Notes under the pieces: generated by a model | The model's input: only the letters and a program-made list of their open reading frames with translations | What the model was told of the DNA's origin: nothing | The model's database searches: none | Origin: Parus major | Taxonomy: Eukaryota > Chordata > Aves > Passeriformes > Paridae | Assembly: GCF_001522545.3 (NCBI RefSeq) | Contig: NC_031774.1 | Coordinates: forward strand, 53,618,810 to 53,682,809 | Length of the DNA: 64,000 bases | Direction: 5' to 3' | In this document: in pieces, positions 24,201 through 34,065 of the stretch | Numbering within the stretch: the stretch's first letter is position 1 | How the letters are laid out: each line of letters starts with the position of its first letter | Program-made: the position numbers and the translations under genes

Positions 24201-26224
24201 TCACAAGGACAACACCGACTTAACAGTTGCAAAGTCAATGGAGTGGAACGAAATAGGTGTCACCGCACATACCAAGAGGGCAAAAAGGCATTGGGGAACA
24301 GGTTAAAAAGATTAGGAAACCTGGCATTCAAAAAATGCCAAGTTATGTTTAACAGTTTAGGAGTTTGGGCACAAATTTGCAGCATCAAATTTGCGGAACA
24401 TGCAGAGTAACATTTTGAAAATGGGAATGTGTTCAGCATATAATCTCATCATAATATTATCAGCAAACCATCAGAGATATTAATCTGTTTCTCTAAGGCA
24501 ACTTTAAAACAACAACAAAAAAAATCAGATGAGCAGATCTGGGCATCTTTTACTAAGACCTCCTCCAGAGGTCTCTTTACTTGAAAGTAGCTTTATTTTA
24601 ATCCTAGAAACAACAAAAGTTCAGTTCCCAAAAGTAAATACACACAAACCTGAAATAAAACATGATTGTTTAGAAGTTTCAGACATGTGCCTCTGAATCA
24701 TCCTGACAATGTCTTTTCTATACTGTTTAAAATAAATGTTTTTCCCTCCGATTTTTGTGCAGTGCTCCTCAAAATAACAGGGTTTTTTTAACATTACAGG
24801 TAAGTGCAGGAAGAACTGCAACAACAGATGATTAAAAACCCTCAATCTGAGGACACTGTTTAAAACCAAAAAAAAAATCTCTGATTTGAAGAGTTTCTAG
24901 ATTCATAAATGGGAATGGGAAGTATAACTCCGTGTTTCTTTCTTCTATTTAATCCAAACACAGAGCAGTTCTCAAATACTTTGTCAGAACAAAGCAGCCT
25001 GGGTATACCAGAATTACTGAATGAGCTATTTAAGCTAATGAGTGCAAAGGTATTTCCAACTGAAACAAAACAGAACAAAAAAAAAACCCTACACACCCCC
25101 CTAAAAGACTTGAACAAAACATTAGTACATCAAGCATCAATCTGCTAAACTACATTGCATATCAAATTGTTAGAAATATACGCTTTCACACTTTTAAAAT
25201 ACACATTATCAACATGTTTTCTAAATTCCTAGAAATTTCTTATTGTTGCGAAAGAACCACCAGCCTTTACCAAGGTTATGATAACACATTTGAAATTTCT
25301 TCCATAAATAATTATGCTACACCTTTGCACCTTCAGGCAAGTTGCTGCAAACCCTCTAGAAAAATCCTGAGTCTGCAGAACCATGTAAGCTTCCCTGCTG
25401 CTGGAACACAGATTCTGTTTCTGGTCCAAAAAAATGACAATTATCATGGAAAGTACCTAACACTGTTCACTCCTTTCCAAGAAACAACAGTAGAACACAA
25501 AGAAACAGGTAAGTCAAATACCTTTTAGGATCAATGCTGTGGTACTTGAAAATGAACACCTCCCCAGAAATGAACAAACCCACTGTTTTGGGAAGAAAAC
25601 ATGTAAGGAGGCAAAAGCCTAATGATACATATGACTGTCTTTTCAGTTTTGCCACTCTGTCAAGAATAAAGACTTTTTATAAAAATCAAATGTCATTGAT
25701 GGTACAACCAAAATGCACAGAGAGCACAAATTCAAGGCTATTCCTCCTGTCCAGGACACTGTACCCAGAGCAGTTCAGACACAAACAGAATAGCACATTT
25801 TCTAGCAAGTCTCTGCAAGAGCATAGCATTGCTCACAAAATACAGGCATACTTTTCACTGTTCAAAAATATTCATCTTAATTCTCCCTTCTAGCACAAAA
25901 AGGAAGGCTACAGACCTACATACAAACAAAAATTATTTCCTACAGTTTAACCTCTAACACTCTAAGTAGCATCTCTTCACTTGCTACCTTTTCATCATTC
26001 TCAAAGCAGCTGAAACCAATTTTTAGTGAATGCATGTACACACACACAAGAAAACCCCTTATATATGCATTTTCTAAAGCCTGCAAAAAGTCAGGCACAC
26101 TCCCTATGTGCTGTTTCCCACTAGGATGAACAGGAAAATAATGGATTATTGAGGTCATGCTGCTAAACACCAGATTAGAGAGAGATGGAGTCAATTTACT
26201 GTTCAGAAGGGAAGAGTCACTTAC

Positions 26225-26270
26225 CTCGTTTGTGAAGCCAGCCTTCCTTCACTATCGCTACTTCATTCAT
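26225..26270 (-). CDS. AKT1: AKT1, first coding exon (codons 1-15 plus one base)
   Basis: The minus strand reads ATG at 26270-26268, giving MNEVAIVKEGWLHKR, and leaves one G of codon 16 before the donor GTAAGTGA at 26224. This is the start of the PH domain of the serine/threonine kinase AKT1 (protein kinase B alpha). AKT1 is recruited to the plasma membrane by PIP3, is activated by PDK1 and mTORC2, and drives growth and survival signalling. Lys8, Trp11, Lys14 and Arg15 of the family are present; Lys14 and its neighbours contribute to phosphoinositide binding. The residues AIVKEGWLHKR match AKT1 rather than AKT3 (TIVKEGWVQKR) or AKT2 (SVIKEGWLHKR). The N-E at positions 2-3 differs from human S-D. 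The exon ends after coding base 46, where I recall the mammalian gene being split. An in-frame TAA at 26303-26301 confirms the start. The rest of the kinase lies beyond the left edge. Confidence 0.93.
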
Positions 26271-26401
26271 AATGGCAGGAATGTCTCTTGAAAAACCAGT
26301 TTATGGCAGAAGATGACTCTGCTGAAATTCTTCAACTCCAGCAGAAGGCTCCACAAAAGGGACAAGGGATCTTCCTCCGTTTTCCTCCTTCCCAGCTATT
26401 T
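26225..26401 (-). other. AKT1: AKT1 exon 2 (5' UTR part plus start codon)
   Basis: The best upstream boundary is the acceptor CTTTTGATCCTTTTAG at 26403-26402, which has a good pyrimidine tract. It gives a 177-nt exon with 131 nt of 5' UTR. That UTR contains no ATG before the AKT1 start, and its first 40 nt are purine-rich (GGGAAGGAGG and GGAGGAAG), like splicing enhancers. Weaker alternative acceptors are the NAGNAG pair at 26322/26319 and one at about 26287. The donor at 26224 is near-consensus (GAG|GTAAGT). Confidence 0.75.
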
Positions 26402-26519
26402 CTAAAAGGATCAAAAGAAGAGTACACCATCATCTCAAGGCACGTCGCAGATGTACAGCAAGAGATACAACACAGAGCCATTTTCATTGCTGCATTATTG
26501 GTTTGGGATTTTTCTGTTC

Positions 26520-26547
26520 TATTATTATTATTATTATTATTATTATA
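26520..26547. repeat. (ATT)9 microsatellite
   Basis: A clean trinucleotide run of about nine ATT units. On the AKT1 transcript it is (AAU)n, about 120 nt upstream of the exon 2 acceptor. Length variation here could change the distance between the branch point and upstream intron sequence, but nothing shows that it does. Confidence 0.95.
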
Positions 26548-29500
26548 AATCTTAAACAAGGGCTTAGCTTTCCACAAGAATTTATCTTGGCAGGTGGAGG
26601 TGCCAAAATATAGGCTTGCTAAAGTCCTGCTTCTTCACTGAGTAGGCTGGTGGTCTTGGGCAGACTCACAACTCTACCAGGTGCTATCTGAATTACAAGT
26701 GGATTCAAGACCTTACCTAGCAGACTGCCATCTCTGCAACATCACCTCACTCTTTGCAACAATAAAAAAATTCTAAAATATCACAAAGATCAGTTTTAAT
26801 GTTTCCTTGAATAGAAGAACTCTAGAACATCTCCTGGAAGGTTTCTTTCCTGTTAACCAGCAAAGAACACGTCTTAGAGATAAACCTCTGACAGTAAATA
26901 TTCCTATCCTGCTTCAGATTTTCCAACCTTCAGCAACGTCCCCTTAATCCCACTCAGATCTCCTTGACTTCCCAAAAAGCATCTTCCTACCTTTGGTATT
27001 TCTAGCTTTCACTTTTCCTAGAGGTATACAAACAACCATAGATAAGCTCATGCACCTCACTTTTATCCCAAATCAGCCCTTATAGCACCATGATCAATTT
27101 TATTGCTCTTCCTTAACCGCACTGCAGTTCGCTGCTGTCATTCTCACAATGAAATATACTCAAGCACAACTTGGGATTTTTACCCCTCTGCTTTATGAGA
27201 CAAAGTCCATCTCTAAATAGCTCAAGATTACAATTTCTTATTGAAAATGTGCCTTGCTCATGGCTGACTACCACAGAAACATTCTGTGCATTTCTCTCCC
27301 TCACTGAATGTAATCTCTTCCCAAATGCATTAGCTTTTATTATTTTTCTAAATTGAATCTGATTATTTTTCTGCTTGGGGTACAAATATTCCCTGTTTTT
27401 CTTTAATTTTTCTGTGCTCTCTGAAGTGTCCATGCTGCCATTCAATTTGGTATTACTTGAGTGATCAAAAAATCTAATTGGTGACAAATTCCCAGCAGTA
27501 ACCAACAAGTTTAATAAAACAAAACCCAGCAGCATTTGTAAACTGCCACCAAAGACCTGGCTTTTACTGAAGTCTCTCACCACAGAGACATCCCATTCCC
27601 ACCTGACAAATATATAACATCTCTGCATGCATTTGGAATGTGTGCATCAATTATCTCTGAGCATGCAGGTGATAGCCATCCATCAGAAATTAGATTAAAA
27701 AGCAACTAATTCCCCATAACTCACTAAGACACAACACTGGATGGAAGGAAACAGGTGGTCAAAATTAATCCAACCTAGAACTGAAACCGCAGCAGGGGCA
27801 GAGGGCTTTATACCACATCAGAGTGACCTGAAACAGGCGTTCAAAGCACAAAGCTCAAATTTGAACAAGTTCCATCACTGCCAGCAGGAATGGACAGAGA
27901 AAGGAGGTCACTCCCCTGACACTCTGCCTACGAACCTACACTGCTTGCTACTGTTCCTCAGCTTTTCCAGTTAACAGTCTACATTGAAGTTCTCTTCAGA
28001 AACAAGGTGAGTTTGGGGTTTTTTTCCAAATTACAAATCTGCCGATCTCACTAGTTAGAATTATCAACTCCACAAAACAGATGTTTGCCTGAGGGAGGGA
28101 AGGCACACAAAAAACTACATTGGAACAAGTGACATGTAAGAATTCCTAATTTCATAAATAAATATGAGAACACCATATGCTGCAGAATAGAGACCAGTAA
28201 TCCACAGCTGCCAGAGATACCTTCAACAAACTCTTTAAGCTCCAGAGCAATTAGGATAGAACCTGACAAACATAGCAGGCTTCATTTCAAAATGGCCATG
28301 CACAATGCACAATAGCCATGCAAGCTAGACTTGCTTGCTGATGTCAAGAGGAGACCAGACCTCACTTAGAGGCTTGAGAAATTTGCAAAGTGTTGAACAA
28401 AACCCCCAAGATTATCACAGCTTGAGTATGGAAATGCAACACCCAGGTGTGAAAGTTAACGCTTCTAACTTTGTGTCATAGAGGGTGCAGGGACTGTGCA
28501 ATCCTACCCCTGCATCCTCAATTCGACCATTTAGAGACACTGAGCAATCAATATCCTTTCCAACAACCATACATAAAAAAGGAAGCTACCAGACAAACTA
28601 GGCTGCAAAAAGGACAATATATTACTAAAAGTAAAACACAAAAAACCATGAAGGAGTAGAATTCTCCAGTCTGATGCTAACTTACTCCAGGTTTTCCTGT
28701 GTTAACACTTGCCAGGATTACCACTTGGCAGCTTCCTGCTTGTCATCAGCTGAACTGTCATTTAATAATCCAAATTTGAATGACAACAGAGCCAAAAAAA
28801 GCAGATCAACAAAGAAATAGAAAGTTCAGAGGGACTACTTTTTCTACTCTTTGTGGTGTCCACACAGCTTGAACTGCCTTTTCTCCACCATTTCTACCCA
28901 AGAAACATTTCCCACTTGCTATTGCAGCTGTGTTCTCAGGGACGTGTCTTTACCTGCCCACCTCCTTTCAGGGGAGAGGGGTGGTGAAGGGGGTGGAGGG
29001 TTTTGTAAAGAAGCCATGGCACAACAAAGTGTAAAAACATTAAACACTTCCTGACACCAACCTGCAGCACAGGTCCCACCTCAGTCTTTCAGTCAGCCAT
29101 GTCAGAGCACTTACTTCACATGGAGAAACTTAAGCTATTTTTAATTTGCAATTTGAAGAGCTGAGGATCCCTTCTCACTGTCTAATAAGATGCCCATAGA
29201 CATAGCTCCAACAGCAGCAAACCTGTTCTATCTAGTGTATTTTAAAACACACATTCAAGCTGTGCCTAATACATCTATTTTAGTAAGAGACATTATTGAA
29301 GACAGTGGCAGCAAGCAAGAGCAATTTCTCGGAATAGAAGAGCAAGTTAACTGTAGGTCAATGTACTACTGAAGATGTGTAAAACAGAAAAAGTTCCTTT
29401 TCCATAAAATCCTTAGAGGGGAAAAAAAAAAAAAAAAGGTAACGATTACAGTCCTCATTTATGGCCATCTAGGAATGGTTCCCAGTGAAGAGAGGGCATC

Positions 29501-31957
29501 TGAGGTAAGTATGACCTGGCTGCTCCACTCTGTGTCTGCACAGGACTGAATACTGTCAAAAGCTAAACAACTTGGTCTTTCTCTTAGTCTTCTCTTTGCT
29601 TGTTTTTCAATACTTATTTCTGTAACACTTTTTTTAACACTGCTATAGTCCTCATGCTGCTGAAGTGCTGTAAATCATGAATGGTATGACATCAGCATTG
29701 TATCATGGTGACACCGGTTTTGCGTACATATTAATTCCTTAAAGGTTATTAACTTCTTTATAAATAATGGGATAACTCACTTCCCTAGGCATTGCAGCAG
29801 TGAAAACTGCTTTAAGGAGTCAGTCAAACCAACCAACCAAGAGAAGGTGGAGCAGAACCATCTTTTGTTTTTGGGAGTCATGTTAGAACTCCTTCTCTCG
29901 TTCTCTTCTATATATTATCCTCACCTTTCTTTCTCTAAGAAAGTAGAAATATTAACCTGTATTTCCCGTCCCCTTTCCAATGCCAAGTTTTATATTTGTT
30001 TCCACTTACATCCTACAGCGCATCCAGAAGAAAAGAAAGTCTTCTTTAATGCTGAAGCTTAAGCTTAAGGGATGCAGAAGCACCTATGGTAATCACCTCA
30101 CCTTCATGAGGGAGAGGAAGCAAGGGACTAAAGAGAGGCTCTGGCCCACCAGCCTCAGTCCTAGCATGTGAGAATGTGTCTGGGCTGCACTCATTAGCCC
30201 AGATAAGAAAGCAGATTACAAAAAAGCATTCCCCTGGGCTAACACTTTGCCCTGTCACACCAGCAGTTACCAATGCCCACTGCCCTGGTGTGGCACACTG
30301 CTGATTCTCCCAGAACACCCTAAGCCCAAACATGCTGCACATCCTTACATGTTCTCATAATGCACAGCAGCAGGACCAGGCAAAACAGGATCCAGCTGCC
30401 CAGGTTTGCCTCCTGTGGCCACATGACACTGTCATGAGAGCAGATGAGGTACGCGGGAACTGGACTGAGCCAGGGCGGTGTGTCTGGGCCCGTTACATGG
30501 GATGCCAGGAGCAACCTACATTCTCTTCCCAGTGCAAGCTCCCAGCTGACAGCCAACTGCACCTAACAGCACAGACACAACAAAGTTGGGCTCCAGCCAA
30601 CGTTTCAAGTGGAGCGTACAGATAGATGTTCCCACCAGGCTTTGACCAGTGGAGTACATCTCCTGCATTACGCAAACCCTGCCCTGGGTGTTTTGTGGGA
30701 GCAGCAGCGATTCCAATGTTCTCAAGGCCCTCTGAGCCTACAGCAGCTTCACACCATGACCCAGTTACCAAATCTGGGCAGACAGCTTTCAAGGAAGCTT
30801 AGAAGGACCAGGTTGTTCCACCATGTTAGCTTTCCTTACAAGAAGGCATTGTGGGCCATGACTTAGGCGTGGTCACCAGTATTTGCTACTATGTGCTGTG
30901 TGTCCAATGACACCACATCTAAGCTGGAATTTCAGGGCAGCAAGTGCAGCTATCACAAGGCTCACAAAGGATTCTCAGATACTAAATTATGGGGAAAATA
31001 GTAACTGGAAAACAAAAATCTCTACAGTCACATCTATATTTAATTTTTTTTAATCTGTTGGCCTAATTTAGGTTTACAAAACTGTAATTTGAAATATTTG
31101 CGCTCTCCTGCCTTTGCAGAAGGTTAGGTTATTAACCTAGACAGGAGGTTAATGCTGTTCAGGTGAGGGGCCACAGTTACGACATCCAACTGTCCATGCT
31201 GCAAACACAACAACAGTTTGATAGGACAAACTAAGCTACCGATTTCAAAACTGAGCGATGGCAGCAAAGTGACTTCTTCATAACCCACTCTGCAGCCCAG
31301 ACAAAATCTTCTTTATGTTTCCAAACAAGAACGAGTCGTTTTACAGCTTATGTTCATATAATATAGGAACTCTGCTGCTTGGAACTTCGGTACCAACCCG
31401 AGATATATTTAATCAAATTCCATTTTAAAGTATTTGTAACAGAAGTTTTGCTCTGTCCCCAATGAAATCAAGACAATTGTGAAACTATTTAATTGTTAAT
31501 GTAATCACTTACAGGACATTTTTATAAGACTGTAAGTGAATTCTGGAGTTATAAGTGACTTGTGGACACCCGATCAATTTTTAAATTTGATTTACCACTG
31601 CTGCACACCAAAAACAGTTCTATAAACACCCCACACAACACAAACCCTACTATTTAAAAAAAAAAAACAAAGGTAGCTCCACAGTCTTTAAATCTGCTTA
31701 GACAAATGTTGTGGCTGTCACCATGAAACTAACTACCACATGAAAGTAATTACTAGTCACGCAGTATGTCAAATTTATTTACCTGCAAACAAATATTCTT
31801 CAGCATTAAGTGTTAGTAACTCCCTTTTATAACTGTATTTTGAAACGTACATCCCTCCTGTGGTATAAATAAAACAAACAAGCGCAAATCATGGATTTGC
31901 TTCTTACATGATAGAGGTGGTAGGAAAACAAAGCAAAACAGCAAAATATTTCCCAGA

Positions 31958-31979
31958 GGGGTGGCCGGGGCGGGGGGGG
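31958..31979 (+). other. G-quadruplex motif, first 1 kb of AKT1 intron 1
   Basis: The G-runs GGGG, GGGG and then eight consecutive G (divisible into two runs) are separated by loops of 5, 1 and 1 bases. It is on the non-template strand relative to a plus-strand transcript and lies about 860 bp downstream of the AKT1 exon 1 donor, at the edge of the CpG island. Confidence 0.55.
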
Positions 31980-32259
31980 ACACACACCACCGATAACGTG
32001 CAAGCTGTATCTGCATCAGTAGCGTCCTGTCAGTAAAATATACTAAAAGTACCAGAACGTTTATATGCTTGATTATGCGTTTTACAAAGAAACAGACACA
32101 AGTCCTACAAGTCTCTAAGAACATTTCGGCAACTGCAGAATTTCACCTGGGGGAGTGGGGGGAGTGCATCTGCAGGCAGCTCCCTACACCTCTGCAAAAC
32201 ACGACTAAGAAAAAAAAAAAAAAAATCAAGTCCATAAACGCTGCACAGCCACCTACACA

Positions 32260-33560
32260 CGCCAAATGCCCACGGAGAGAATCACACCCCCGTCGGCAAA
32301 CACTCAGTGGTCCGCAAAGCGGAGCTGGGCTGAACAACGCGGCCGCAGAAGACAAGAGGAGAAAATGGGGGCGGGGGAGGTGGGAAAATGGGGGGCCCTC
32401 GGCTACTCTGCTCGCCGCTGTTTCAGAAATATCACAAACCAACCCCCAGCCGCCCACACCGCCGTTTCCCCGGGGGATGCTCGCGCAGGGGCCCGGCCGG
32501 GGGCAGGCCCGAGGGGAGACCCCCGCCCCGCCGCCCTCTCACCCACCGCATCCCCGGGGAGCCAACAGCTTCCTGTCCGCTCCGGGCCCGCCGGCAGGAC
32601 GGACCGCCCGGCCGGGGCCGCCTGCAGCCCGGGCCTCTTCGCCCCCCACCCCGCCCGGCCGTGCCCGGAGGCCGGCGGCGAAGCCCACGCCCGGGGAAGG
32701 CGAAAGAAGAGCGGCCGCCCCCTTTCCCGTCTCTTCCTTTCCCTCCCGGCCCCGCACAATGCGGCCGCGCCGAGCAGGCCCCGGCCTCGGCGCTTCCTTC
32801 CCCCAGCCCTTCCCAGCCGGGGAGCAGGTCACTTACATGGCTGGAGCCCGGGGAGGAGGAGGCGGCGGCGGCAGGGGAAGGGAGCCGGGGAAGGAATCAG
32901 GGGAAGGGGAGGGAAGGGGGGAGCGAGCCAGCGAGCGAGCGGGGGAAGGGGGCGGCCGGCGAGGCGGGCGGGCTCTGCGGCGGGCGCCGAGCGAAGGCCT
33001 CACTGGGCTCCCGGCAGCCGCCGCCTCCTCCTCACCATCCCCGGGCGGCGGGGCGGCTCCTCCTCCCCCTCTCGCAGGCGCTCGGCCCGTGGGGTTCGCA
33101 CGCCCGCTCCGGCTGCCGGCTCGCCTTCCCCGCCGCTCCGCCCTGCGAGGCCGCCCCTCGCCTCGCTGCGCCGCCGCCTCCCCCCGCACCCTCGGGCCGC
33201 GCTCCCGCCGCCCGGGCCGGGCTTGTCCCGCACGCGTCTCCGCGGCGCTCGCTCACACCCTCCGCGGAGCGGCCGCCGGGTCCCGCCGCCGCTTCCCGCC
33301 CGTGCCGAGGGGCCGCCCCGCTCCGCGCCGCTCCCCGGACGGGGTTCGTGGCCTTGCCACCCTCCGAGCTCCCACAGCGCGGCGGAGCAGCGCCCGCCGG
33401 CCCGGCCCCCTCCGCCCACCCGCCGGCCCGGCCCCAGGCCCCGGGGGCGGCGTTTCCTGGCCCCGGGCGTCCCGGTGTTCCCCCTGCCCCTGGCACAGCG
33501 TCCCGGCCCTGGACCCGAGCGCTGGGGACGCTGTGCCCCGGGAGGGATGTGGCCTCTCCT
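32260..33560 (-). promoter_or_regulatory. AKT1: CpG-island promoter of AKT1
   Basis: About 1.3 kb of very GC-rich DNA with frequent CpG, including many GGGCGG/CCGCCC Sp1-type boxes and no TATA box that I can see. This is typical of a housekeeping vertebrate promoter. Its place 6.4 kb upstream of the AKT1 start exon and the minus-strand donor within it make it the AKT1 promoter. Long open frames run through it on both strands (up to 497 codons). They are low-complexity Pro/Arg/Gly/Ala translations caused by a lack of AT-rich stop codons, not proteins. A plus-strand divergent transcript is possible. Confidence 0.85.
32837..33200 (-). other. AKT1: AKT1 non-coding exon 1 (5' boundary not determined)
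   Basis: A strong minus-strand donor, CCAT|GTAAGTGACC, cuts after 32837. The exon would be GC-rich 5' UTR (stretches of GCCGCC and CTCCTCC). Joining it to the exon 2 start at 26401 makes no ATG across the junction, so translation would start at the ATG in exon 2. The transcription start is not visible; 33200 is only a guess from GC content. Other donors in the island (about 32538, 32998 and 33031) could be used by alternative first exons, as happens in mammalian AKT1. Confidence 0.5.
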
Positions 33561-33599
33561 GACTCGGCCTATGAACCGGCTGCCTGGAGCATGGACAAT

Positions 33600-34065
33600 T
33601 TCACAGAATCACAGAATCAATTAGGTTGGAAAACACAGGTCATCGAGAGCGACCTATGACCGAACACCACCATATCAACTAGACCGCGGCACTAAGTGCT
33701 ATATCCAGTTTTTCCTTAAACAGCTCCAGGCACAGTGACTCCACCACCTGCCACTGAAATGGGCAGCCCACTCCAATGTCAAAACACCCTTCCTGTGAAG
33801 AATTTCTTGCTAATGTCCAACCTAAACCTTTCCTGGTGCAGCATAAGATTGTGTTCCCTGGTCCTGTTACTGATTTCCTGGGAAGAGAGACTGAGCTCCA
33901 CCTGGCTACACCCTCCTTTCAGGGAGTTCTAAAGAACGATAAGGTCCCCCTTGAGCCTCCTTCTTTCCAGGCTAAACACCCTCAGCTCCTTCAGCTGTTC
34001 CTTGTAAGACTTGTTCTCCAGACCCTTCACCAGATTAGTTGCCCTTTCCCGGACAAAGGGCAACC
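33600..34065 (-). mobile_element. CR1 LINE, 3' end next to the AKT1 promoter
   Basis: On the plus strand the element starts cacagaatcacagaatcaat and continues aggttggaaaacacaggtca, the complement of a CR1 3' terminus. Read on the minus strand, it encodes the end of ORF2 ([20 protein letters not shown], then later VVESLCLELFKEKLDIALS). This is the normal CR1 C-terminus, with frame damage between the pieces. The 5' end is truncated near 34065. It is in the same orientation as AKT1 and its 3' end is only tens of bases from the CpG island. Confidence 0.92.

Larger units (their letters stand above)
1..26224 (-). other. AKT1: AKT1 intron 2, 5' part (continues beyond the left edge)
   Basis: Everything left of the AKT1 first coding exon is read as the beginning of intron 2, because the donor at 26224-26223 opens leftwards on the minus strand. 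The next AKT1 exon should begin with the codons that complete Gly16 and continue the PH domain. I looked for it by eye on the minus strand and did not find it, so the intron appears to be at least 26 kb; a short exon could have been missed. The stretch is mostly unique AT-rich sequence. It contains the minisatellite, the MIR, two CR1 tails and the CR1 RT fragment listed separately, plus short poly-A/poly-T runs such as 2136-2154, 5754-5766 and 20226-20242. Frames over 60 codons here resemble no family I recognise apart from that CR1 piece. Confidence 0.8.
26402..32836 (-). other. AKT1: AKT1 intron 1
   Basis: About 6.4 kb lie between the donor at 32836 and the acceptor at 26402. It is AT-rich and mostly unique. 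It holds the (ATT)n tract at 26520-26547, a poly-A run at 29421-29437, a G-quadruplex motif at 31958-31979 and the inner part of the CpG island. A 171-codon minus-strand frame (27113-27628) has no recognisable domain. A very strong plus-strand donor-like sequence (GAG|GTAAGTATG) occurs at 29505, but no matching exon is evident. Confidence 0.75.

Noticed and set aside
24795..25515. Strong plus-strand donor-like sites at 24800 and 25508 (CAG|GTAAGT)
   Set aside because: No matching acceptors or coding frames; strong donor words occur by chance every few kb and these are antisense to AKT1.
32069..33659. Open frames of up to 497 codons on both strands across the AKT1 CpG island
   Set aside because: They are Pro/Arg/Gly/Ala-rich, overlap in all frames, and are explained by high GC content with few stop codons. 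No domain is visible.
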